Source: an uncultured Coriobacteriaceae bacterium (GTDB lineage Bacteria > Actinomycetota > Coriobacteriia > Coriobacteriales > UMGS124). From it: 7,339 nt of DNA. Positions 1 through 7,339 of this stretch are shown here, in pieces. The stretch lies in assembly GCA_902783515.1 (NCBI GenBank), contig CACZRK010000120.1:1-7339 (forward strand), written 5' to 3'. The notes under the pieces are model-generated. The model saw nothing but the letters and a program-made list of their open reading frames with translations. It was not told the origin of the DNA and ran no database searches. The stretch's first letter is position 1. The number at the start of each line of letters is the position of its first letter. Made by a program: the position numbers and the translations under genes.

Positions 1-833
1 CGCGTGAGCGGGATGCCCATCATCTCCATCTTGCGCAGCGGGATGTCCAGGTGGTCGGGGTCGAATCCCGTGACCGTGACCTCCTCGCCGCACAGCGCGC
101 CCGCCACGACGAACGTGCCGGCCTCGATGCGGTCGCCGACCGTCTCGTGCTCGCAGGCGTGCAGGCTGTCGCGGCTGACGCCGTGGATCTCGATGATCGT
201 GGTGCCCGCGCCCCGCACGTCGGCGCCCATCTCGTTGAGCATGTTCGCGAGGTCGACGATCTCGGGCTCACGCGCCGCGTTCTCCAGCTTCGTCACGCCG
301 TCGGCGACGACGGACGCCATCATGACGTTCTCGGTCGCGCCGACGCTCGGGAAGTCGAGCGTGATGAGCGTGCCGCGCATGCCCTTCGTCGCGTCCGCGT
401 AGATGTAGCCGTGATTGTTCTCAAAGGTGACGCCGAGGCACTCCAGGCCGATCAGGTGCTGGTCGATCGAGCGCGCGCCGATGTTGCAGCCTCCGGGCAT
501 CGCGACGACCGCGCGGCTGAACCGCACGAGCAGCGGCCCGAGGACCGAGATGGACGCGCGCATCTTGGAGACCAGCTCGTAGGGAGTGACCCACTTGTCG
601 ACGTCGGTCGTGTCGATCTGGAGCTCATGGTCCCTGAACGAAATGCGGGCGCCGAGCGTCTCGAGCACCCGGCACATCAGCCTGACATCGGAGATGTCGG
701 GGATGCGCGTGAGGTGATAGACGCCCGGCGCCATGATCGTCGCAGCCATGAGCTTCAAGGCCGAATTCTTAGCCCCCTCGACGCGAACCGTTCCGGCGAG
801 AGTGGCGCCACCTTCGACCTTGATAACATCCAT
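1..833 (-). CDS. murA: UDP-N-acetylglucosamine 1-carboxyvinyltransferase (MurA), N-terminal part; 3' end cut by window edge
   Basis: MurA transfers enolpyruvate from phosphoenolpyruvate to UDP-GlcNAc, the first committed cytoplasmic step of peptidoglycan synthesis. The window holds 277 codons of a protein usually about 420 residues long, and the frame is open to the edge. The start ATG at 831-833 gives MDVIKVEGGATLAG. The GAKNSAL motif places Lys22 and Asn23 at the numbers used for E. coli MurA. The loop motif MPGGCNIGAR carries the reactive cysteine at residue 116 (codon 486-488), equivalent to E. coli Cys115, the residue alkylated by fosfomycin. Arg92 (KMRASI) and Arg121 (GAR) match conserved substrate-binding arginines. 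An AGGAG lies 9 nt before the ATG, inside the end of atpC. The gap to the atpC stop is only 15 bp with no terminator, so cotranscription with the atp operon is likely. The C-terminal catalytic Asp lies outside the window. Confidence 0.96.
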   Translation of the reverse strand, partial: MDVIKVEGGATLAGTVRVEGAKNSALKLMAATIMAPGVYHLTRIPDISDVRLMCRVLETLGARISFRDHELQIDTTDVDKWVTPYELVSKMRASISVLGPLLVRFSRAVVAMPGGCNIGARSIDQHLIGLECLGVTFENNHGYIYADATKGMRGTLITLDFPSVGATENVMMASVVADGVTKLENAAREPEIVDLANMLNEMGADVRGAGTTIIEIHGVSRDSLHACEHETVGDRIEAGTFVVAGALCGEEVTVTGFDPDHLDIPLRKMEMMGIPLT

Positions 834-848
834 GTGCTGGCTCTCCTC

Positions 849-1265
849 TTACTCAGCGGCAGAAGCCGACGTGAGCTGGAGGTTGAGCCAGTTCTTCTGA
901 TCCTGATAGTACGCCCGGTCAGCGTCGCCCTCCGGGATGCCCTTCAGGGTCTCCTCCACCTTCGCGGCCTGGGCACGGACGTCGGCGACGTTGATGTCCT
1001 TGATCGCAACGGCCTTGTCGGCCAGGACGATCACGGCGTTGTCGTCGATCTCGGCGTACCCACCGGCGATGACGTAGCGGGCAGACTCGGAGGCCTGGAC
1101 CGCGTCGATCTTGACGATGCCGGAACCGAGAGTGGAGACAAGTGGCTCATGGCCCTTCATCACGCCGAAGCTGCCGACCTCACCGGGCAGGCCGACATAG
1201 GTCGCCTCGCCCGCGTAGATGGTCTGGGCCGGCGTGACGACCGTGCAGCTCAGATTGTCAGCCAT
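849..1265 (-). CDS. atpC: ATP synthase F1 subunit epsilon
   Basis: Epsilon belongs to the central rotor stalk. It links gamma to the c ring and, in many bacteria, restrains ATP hydrolysis through its C-terminal helices. The 138-residue length is normal (E. coli 139). Residues 1 to about 85 form the usual beta-sandwich, with LPGEVGSFGVMKGHEPL at 26-42 and the GGYAEI motif at 68-73. Residues 90-133 look like the two-helix C-terminal domain (DVRAQAAKVEETLKG, then DRAYYQDQKNWLNLQL). The ATP-binding motif I/L-D-x-x-R-A known from Bacillus epsilon is not matched exactly: the Asp is two, not three, residues before Arg97. The ATG at 1263-1265 has an AGGAAGG about 8 nt upstream. A 93-bp spacer separates the gene from atpD, the longest gap in the F1 part of the operon, and murA follows after 15 bp. 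Confidence 0.97.
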   Translation of the reverse strand: MADNLSCTVVTPAQTIYAGEATYVGLPGEVGSFGVMKGHEPLVSTLGSGIVKIDAVQASESARYVIAGGYAEIDDNAVIVLADKAVAIKDINVADVRAQAAKVEETLKGIPEGDADRAYYQDQKNWLNLQLTSASAAE

Positions 1266-1358
1266 TCGCTCGCCCTTCCTGTCGTAGTGCGAAACCCTCG
1301 CCCGTGCGCGAGAGGGGACGCCGGGACATGCCCGCCGCCCCCTCCCCTGCGGGACGAA
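1266..1358 (-). other. atpD-atpC intergenic spacer with an imperfect hairpin
   Basis: This 93-bp spacer stands out because the other F1 genes almost touch. It contains an imperfect inverted repeat: CTCGC at 1297-1301 pairs with GCGAG at 1308-1312 around a 6-nt loop, extended by CC/GG across a one-base bulge. A weak 4-bp CGGG/CCCG pairing lies at 1322-1325 and 1331-1334. Neither is followed by a T-run in the direction of transcription, so I do not call a terminator. The end of the spacer holds the atpC Shine-Dalgarno. An effect on epsilon expression relative to beta is possible but not shown. Confidence 0.45.
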
Positions 1359-2786
<1,428 letters not shown>

Positions 2787-2789
2787 CTT

Positions 2790-3674
2790 TTACTCTTCCT
2801 TCTTAAGGGCCGCTGCGCCGCCGACGATCTCGGAGATCTCGGTGGTGATCGCACCCTGACGCGCGCGGTTGTACTGACGCTGAAGGGTGTTGATGATGTC
2901 GGTCGCGTTGTCGGTGGCCGACTTCATCGCCTTGCGGCGCGCACCCTGCTCAGCGGCAGCCGAGTCGATCAGGGCGTGGTACACCATCGTCTCGACGTAC
3001 GCCGGGAGAAGCTTGCTCAGGACGGCCGCCTCGTTCGGCTCGAAGTCGAACGTCGCGGCTGGGCCCTGCACCTCGTCTGACTTGACGGCGCTCACGTCAA
3101 CCGGGAGAAGCTGCTCGCAGCGGAGGTCCTGATCCGCGGCGTTGCGGGCGTGGTTGTAGTAGATCACAACCTCGTCGTAGGTGCCCGCCGCGTACCCCTC
3201 GCGGACGAAGGACGCGATGCGACGCGCCTCGTCCAGCGTGGGGTCGGCAGAGATCCCGGCGAACTTCATGATCGGGCTCACGCCACGATACGCGAAGTAG
3301 CCGATGCTCTTCTTGCCGCACAGGATGTAGTCCACCGTGACGCCCTGCCCCTGGTACGCGACCGCCTTCTTCTCGGCCGTGTGCAGCACGTTCGAGTTGA
3401 ACGCACCGGCAAGGCCGCGATCAGAGCACACGATCACGAACAGGACGTGCTTCTTCTCCGCGTGCTCGGCCAGCAGCGGGTGCGAGGCCTCGCTGGCGTT
3501 GCCAGCGAGGTTGTTCAGCATCTTGAGCATGGCCTCGGAGTACGGGGTCGCCGCCACGACTCGATCGGTCGCCTTGCGGATCTTCGCGGTTGCCACCATC
3601 TCCATGGTGCGCGTGATCTGCTTGGTGCTGGTGACCGAATTGATGCGCTTCTTGATGTCGCGGAGGTTGGCCAT
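2790..3674 (-). CDS. atpG: ATP synthase F1 subunit gamma
   Basis: Gamma is the central rotor shaft whose rotation inside alpha3beta3 drives the binding-change cycle. The 294-residue length is close to the E. coli protein (287). The N-terminal coiled-coil helix shows the conserved run around TRTMEMVATAKIRK (21-34). The middle is the Rossmann-like domain (HVLFVIVCSDRGLAGAFN). The C-terminal helix starts near residue 243 (ARRKAMKSATDNA) and continues through NTLQRQYNRARQGAITTEI to the end. The ATG at 3672-3674 lies 4 bp after the atpA stop. Only a weak AGGTG, within the last atpA codons, is available as a ribosome binding site, so translation probably depends on coupling to atpA. The C-terminal codons AAG AAG GAA GAG also supply the atpD ribosome binding site. 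Confidence 0.97.
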   Translation of the reverse strand: MANLRDIKKRINSVTSTKQITRTMEMVATAKIRKATDRVVAATPYSEAMLKMLNNLAGNASEASHPLLAEHAEKKHVLFVIVCSDRGLAGAFNSNVLHTAEKKAVAYQGQGVTVDYILCGKKSIGYFAYRGVSPIMKFAGISADPTLDEARRIASFVREGYAAGTYDEVVIYYNHARNAADQDLRCEQLLPVDVSAVKSDEVQGPAATFDFEPNEAAVLSKLLPAYVETMVYHALIDSAAAEQGARRKAMKSATDNATDIINTLQRQYNRARQGAITTEISEIVGGAAALKKEE

Positions 3675-3678
3675 GAGC

Positions 3679-5250
<1,572 letters not shown>

Positions 5251-5820
5251 TTACTTGTCACCTCCGGAAGGTACGTTCGAGAGCACCGCACGGGCATGGC
5301 TGAGCTGCGTCTTGACGCTGGCGTCCATGCGCTTGCCGTGCGCGCTCATGATGATGCCGCCCAGGATCGAGCGGTCTACGGACTCGTTCAGGCGAACGTC
5401 GCTGCCGAGGTCGGCGGCGAGCTTCGTCTTGATAACTTCGCGCAGGTGGTCGTCAAGCGGGACCGCGGTGATGACGTCCACGACGACCGAGTTGGTCGCC
5501 GCCTCCGCCGCCGCCTCGTATCCTTCCGTGACGCGACCGAGCAGACGGACGTCGCCGCGCTCGGCCATGACCGAAACGGTCGAGATGACCTCGGGAGCGA
5601 TGCCCCCGAATGCGTCCCGCACGAATGCCACTTTGTTCTTTGCAGGAACGGAGCCGTTCTGCAGGAACTCGCGCATCTGGGAAGACCCGTTGACCGCCTT
5701 GCGAACGGTCCGCAGGTCCTCTAGGTCGCTGAAGACGCGGTCGGCGCCCTTGGCGGCCTCGAGGAGGCAGGCGACGTAGGTCGCTACACTCTGCTTGTCC
5801 AGCATGCGATTAGTTGGCAT
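5251..5820 (-). CDS. atpH: ATP synthase F1 subunit delta
   Basis: Delta sits on top of the alpha3beta3 head and joins it to the b-subunit stalk, so the head does not turn with the rotor. The 189-residue protein has the usual N-terminal helical domain (MLDKQSVATYVACLLEAA onward) and the conserved C-terminal motif GGIIMSAHGKRMDASVKTQL at 154-173. I chose the ATG at 5818-5820, which overlaps the atpF stop by 11 bp. It has GGGG 7 nt upstream and a GGAGG 12 nt upstream. The next in-frame ATG (5803-5805) has no Shine-Dalgarno. The overlap suggests coupling to atpF. The last codons, for Ser-Gly-Gly-Asp-Lys, contain the atpA ribosome binding site. The delta family varies in sequence, so the call rests on the C-terminal motif, the length and the operon position together. 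Confidence 0.95.
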   Translation of the reverse strand: MPTNRMLDKQSVATYVACLLEAAKGADRVFSDLEDLRTVRKAVNGSSQMREFLQNGSVPAKNKVAFVRDAFGGIAPEVISTVSVMAERGDVRLLGRVTEGYEAAAEAATNSVVVDVITAVPLDDHLREVIKTKLAADLGSDVRLNESVDRSILGGIIMSAHGKRMDASVKTQLSHARAVLSNVPSGGDK

Positions 5821-6415
5821 TGAGGTTCCCCGCCTCCGCGACGTACTTCTCGATCAGCTTGCGCTGGTCGTCGTCGGACAGGTCCTCACCGATGAGACGG
5901 CCGGCAACCGAGACGGAGAGGTCCGCGACCGAGCGCTGAAGGTCGGCGATGGCCGCGACCCTCTCCTTCTCGATGGACTTCTTGGCCTTGGCGACCATCT
6001 CGTCAGCCTGAGCCTGGGCCTGGGCCGTGATGTCGGCCTTCACCTGCTCACCGGCACGACGAGCCTCGTCGAGGATCGCAGCGGACTCGCGACGGGCGTC
6101 GGCGAGCTGCTTCTTGTACTCCTCGAGGGACTGCTGCGCCTCGATCTTCGCGGCCTCCGCGGAGTCCAGGTCGTCCTTGATCTTGGCGGCGCGCTTGTCA
6201 AGCATGCCCACGATTGCGGGCCACGCGTACTTGGCAAGCACGAACCAGATGATGGCAAAGGCGACGAGAGCCGGGATGAACTCGTTCATCTTCGGGATGA
6301 TGATCGAGATGCCGCTGGATGACTCTTCGGCGAGGGCGAGCGACGGGGCGATGACTGCCGAGGCCACAGCCGCGAAGGGCAGGGTGCCGAGGGCAGCGCA
6401 CGTCTTGCTTGTCAT
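5810..6415 (-). CDS. atpF: ATP synthase Fo subunit b (peripheral stalk), with signal-peptide-like N-terminus
   Basis: Subunit b dimerises to form the peripheral stalk from the membrane to delta. With the ATG at 6413-6415 it has 201 residues. This start is chosen because a GGAGGTGA lies 7 nt upstream; the frame extends 16 codons further to an ATG at 6461-6463, but that one has no Shine-Dalgarno. Residues 1-29 resemble a cleavable signal peptide: a basic n-region (MTSK), a hydrophobic stretch (about 6-26) and an ALA site before Glu30-Glu31. The family membrane segment follows at about 46-66 (FIPALVAFAIIWFVLAKYAWP), then MLDKRAAKIKDDL and a long charged, Ala-rich coiled coil to about 180. The usual E. 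coli subunit (156 residues) lacks such a leader. Removal at residue 29 would leave a short external N-terminus, which fits the known N-out topology. Confidence 0.94.
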   Translation of the reverse strand: MTSKTCAALGTLPFAAVASAVIAPSLALAEESSSGISIIIPKMNEFIPALVAFAIIWFVLAKYAWPAIVGMLDKRAAKIKDDLDSAEAAKIEAQQSLEEYKKQLADARRESAAILDEARRAGEQVKADITAQAQAQADEMVAKAKKSIEKERVAAIADLQRSVADLSVSVAGRLIGEDLSDDDQRKLIEKYVAEAGNLNAN

Positions 6416-6440
6416 CAGTTGCTCACCTCCATCGACTCGT
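6416..6440 (-). promoter_or_regulatory. Strong Shine-Dalgarno deciding the atpF start
   Basis: The minus strand reads GGAGGTGA, then 7 nt (GCAACTG), then ATG. The eight bases match the complement of the usual 16S rRNA 3' end (CACCTCC). This supports the ATG at 6413-6415 over the upstream ATG at 6461-6463, which is preceded by CTCGCGC with no Shine-Dalgarno. The same eight bases at the same 7-nt distance precede atpA. Confidence 0.85.
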
Positions 6441-6476
6441 GTGATAACCCTGATCTGCTTCATGCGCGAGGCGCGA

Positions 6477-6668
6477 CTAGATGATCAGAGCGGCCACGAA
6501 GCCGATAAGGGCCAGAGCCTCGACGAAGGCGGCGCCCAGGATGAAGACCGTGAACAGACGGCCCTGAACCTCGGGCTGACGGGCCATGCCCGTAGCAGCG
6601 CCGTACGCAGCCAGGCCAATGCCGATGCCGGCGCCGATAACGCCGAGACCAAAACCGATAACGTTCAC
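6477..6668 (-). CDS. atpE: ATP synthase Fo subunit c (short, proton-type)
   Basis: Subunit c is a two-helix hairpin; a ring of copies forms the ion-driven rotor in the membrane. The protein has 63 residues, shorter than the usual 70-80 (E. coli 79, Bacillus 70). Helix 1 carries the glycine packing motif GAGIGIG (12-18). The cytoplasmic loop has the conserved Arg30-Gln31-Pro32. Helix 2 carries the ion-carrying Glu50 in FVEALALIG. Where the sodium-binding Ilyobacter c ring has Gln32 and Ser66, this protein has Ile17 and Ala51, so proton coupling is predicted. The start is GTG (6666-6668), preceded by AAGGAGG, and an in-frame TAA lies four codons upstream of the GTG, so a longer N-terminus from a nearby start is excluded. 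The stop is TAG. The 164-bp upstream spacer is structured, which may serve the high copy number needed for c. Confidence 0.97.
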   Translation of the reverse strand: MNVIGFGLGVIGAGIGIGLAAYGAATGMARQPEVQGRLFTVFILGAAFVEALALIGFVAALII

Positions 6669-6686
6669 TGTTCCTCCTTAGAACAG
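6668..6686 (-). promoter_or_regulatory. atpE: Hairpin presenting the atpE Shine-Dalgarno in its loop
   Basis: On the transcribed RNA, CTGTTC (6686-6681) pairs perfectly with GAACAG (6673-6668). The 7-nt loop between them is TAAGGAG, the Shine-Dalgarno itself. The last base of the stem is the G of the GTG start codon. The stem is only six base pairs, three of them G-C, so it should melt easily. It would show the ribosome binding site in an exposed loop while holding the first start-codon base. The pairing is read directly; a role in atpE translation is inferred. Confidence 0.55.
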
Positions 6687-6687
6687 G

Positions 6688-6708
6688 TGCTCGACACCGT
6701 GTCGAGCA
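6688..6708. repeat. Near-perfect 21-bp palindrome (10-bp arms, 1-bp centre)
   Basis: The plus strand has TGCTCGACAC at 6688-6697 and its exact reverse complement GTGTCGAGCA at 6699-6708, around a single C at 6698. As RNA this makes a stable stem of about nine pairs with a tight loop, one base upstream of the Shine-Dalgarno hairpin, so the two could stack. As DNA its symmetry would also suit a dimeric DNA-binding protein. No T-run follows in either direction that would make it an intrinsic terminator. Confidence 0.7.
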
Positions 6709-6782
6709 AAACCTTTACGGCAACACTCCTGTCAACGGCCTGACGACCGTAATGACCAAACCTTGGGTGCGGCGAGGGCCGC

Positions 6783-6813
6783 CCGTCCGCCCCCGACGCA
6801 CAGGGGCGGGCGG
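6783..6813 (-). repeat. GC-rich inverted repeat downstream of atpB
   Basis: Bases 6783-6793 pair with 6803-6813 at ten of eleven positions; the exception is 6786/6810. A 9-nt loop separates the arms. A competing register pairs GCCGCCC (6778-6784) with GGGCGGC (6808-6814), with C/G pairs inside it. It lies 20 bp past the atpB stop. The transcript continues with CTCGCCGCACCC rather than a T-run, so it is not a standard terminator. It could protect the atpB 3' end, mark a processing site or cause partial polarity. Confidence 0.55.
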
Positions 6814-6832
6814 CAACGCGCGGCGCGAGGCG

Positions 6833-7339
6833 TTAGTGCTCGGCCTCGGCAAGTTGGATGTACACGGCGGACAGCATCGCGAAGACGTACGCCTGGATGA
6901 CGGCGACGACCATCTCGATCGCGTAGATGATGATGAGGATGACCATCCACAGGATGGCAGGGAGCGCGCTCATGATCGCGCTGGCGCCCACGCTCACGAC
7001 GTAGGACAGCGTGACCGTCGTCATGAGGGCGAAGGCGCCCATGGCGATGTGGCCGGCGAACATGTTGGCGAAGAGTCGAATGGCGAGCGTGATGAGGCGC
7101 AGGATCGTCGAGAAGACCTCGATGATGCCGACCATCACCGCGAGGGGGCCGGCGACGCCCGCCGGCGCGAAGGACTTGATGTAGCCGCCGACGCCGAGGT
7201 TCTTGATGGCGACCGCGACGAAGTACACGAAGGAGTAGCACGCGAGGGCGAAGGTGACGCCGATCGTGCCGGTGCCCGGGCGCATGCCGGGGATGATGCC
7301 GATGATGTTGTTGGCCAGGATGAAGAAGAAGAGCGACAG
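6833..7339 (-). CDS. atpB: ATP synthase Fo subunit a, C-terminal part; 5' end cut by window edge
   Basis: Subunit a forms the two half-channels that pass protons to the c ring. The window holds the last 168 codons, in frame from the edge (LSLFFFILANNIIGIIPG), so the start lies outside. Numbered from the edge, the motif LAIRLFANMFAGH contains Arg88 (codon 7076-7078), equivalent to the essential Arg210 of E. coli, and Asn92 matches Asn214. His97 lies where E. coli has Glu219, and Glu142 lies where E. coli has His245, seven residues before Gln149 (Gln252). This reciprocal His/Glu exchange is known within the family. E. coli Gly213 is Ala here. Several hydrophobic membrane segments are evident (for example WMVILIIIYAIEMVVAV). 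The stop is TAA and a structured spacer leads to atpE. Confidence 0.96.
   Translation of the reverse strand: MSLFFFILANNIIGIIPGMRPGTGTIGVTFALACYSFVYFVAVAIKNLGVGGYIKSFAPAGVAGPLAVMVGIIEVFSTILRLITLAIRLFANMFAGHIAMGAFALMTTVTLSYVVSVGASAIMSALPAILWMVILIIIYAIEMVVAVIQAYVFAMLSAVYIQLAEAEH

Larger units (their letters stand above)
6669..6832 (-). other. atpB-atpE intergenic spacer, structured translation initiation region
   Basis: This 164-bp spacer is the longest non-coding stretch in the window. I found no credible small gene in it. From the atpB side it holds a GC-rich hairpin (6783-6813), a less structured stretch (about 6709-6777), a 21-bp palindrome (6688-6708) and the Shine-Dalgarno hairpin (6668-6686). 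In E. coli the region just before atpE is a known translational enhancer that raises c-subunit output. The position here is the same, but the sequence has no obvious likeness and the role is inferred by analogy. Confidence 0.6.

Noticed and set aside
5803..5805. Alternative atpH start at the second in-frame ATG
   Set aside because: No Shine-Dalgarno precedes it, whereas the ATG at 5818-5820 has G-rich sequence at a usable distance.
6416..6463. Longer atpF beginning at the ATG at 6461-6463
   Set aside because: There is no Shine-Dalgarno before it and the extra 16 residues are charged and unlike the family. The ATG at 6413-6415 has a near-ideal site.
6477..6668. Sodium-coupled c subunit
   Set aside because: The sodium ligands known from Ilyobacter (Gln32 and Ser66) are replaced by Ile17 and Ala51, which indicates proton coupling.
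6706..6735. Possible internal promoter for atpE: a perfect -35 TTGACA (minus strand, 6735-6730)
   Set aside because: At 16-18 bp spacing the -10 candidates are GGTTTT, GTTTTG or TTTTGC, which are poor. The only TAAA-like run is 12 bp away, too close. Start-site mapping would settle it.
6783..6813. Intrinsic terminator between atpB and atpE
   Set aside because: The stem is GC-rich but no T-run follows it in either direction, and termination here would cut off the rest of an essential operon.

Overview
The window is a minus-strand housekeeping locus: the F1Fo ATP synthase (atp) operon from the 3' part of atpB through atpC, followed closely by the first two thirds of murA. Transcription runs from high to low coordinates. 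The order is atpB (a, partial at the right edge), atpE (c), atpF (b), atpH (delta), atpA (alpha), atpG (gamma), atpD (beta), atpC (epsilon), murA (partial at the left edge). No gene on the plus strand is credible. The base composition is GC-rich. The sequence, the separate atpF and atpH genes, the signal-peptide-like start of subunit b and the atpC-murA junction suggest a high-GC Gram-positive. I favour Actinobacteria of the Coriobacteriia type, but this is an inference from general resemblance and was not tested by a search.

From right to left: the C-terminal 168 residues of subunit a carry the essential stator arginine. A 164-bp spacer then holds a GC-rich hairpin, a 21-bp near-perfect palindrome and a small hairpin that puts the atpE Shine-Dalgarno (SD) in its loop. 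Next come the very short (63 aa) c subunit, subunit b with a signal-like N-terminus, and delta, which overlaps atpF by 11 bp. alpha, gamma and beta follow with gaps of 0, 4 and 3 bp. A 93-bp spacer precedes epsilon, and murA begins 15 bp after it.

The products form one rotary machine. Subunits a and c form the ion path in the membrane, with c turning as a ring. Subunits b and delta are the peripheral stalk, gamma and epsilon the rotor shaft, and alpha3beta3 the catalytic head. The c subunit has features of a proton type rather than a sodium type. MurA catalyses the first committed step of peptidoglycan synthesis and appears to be carried on the same transcript. The operon promoter, the start of atpB, any atpI and the operon end lie outside the window.

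I see no mobile element, CRISPR array, tRNA, rRNA or clear intrinsic terminator, and no evidence of an undescribed multi-gene system. The points worth a second look are the layered RNA structure before atpE, the short c subunit, the signal-like start of subunit b, a roughly 12-residue insert in alpha, and the ATP synthase-murA linkage.
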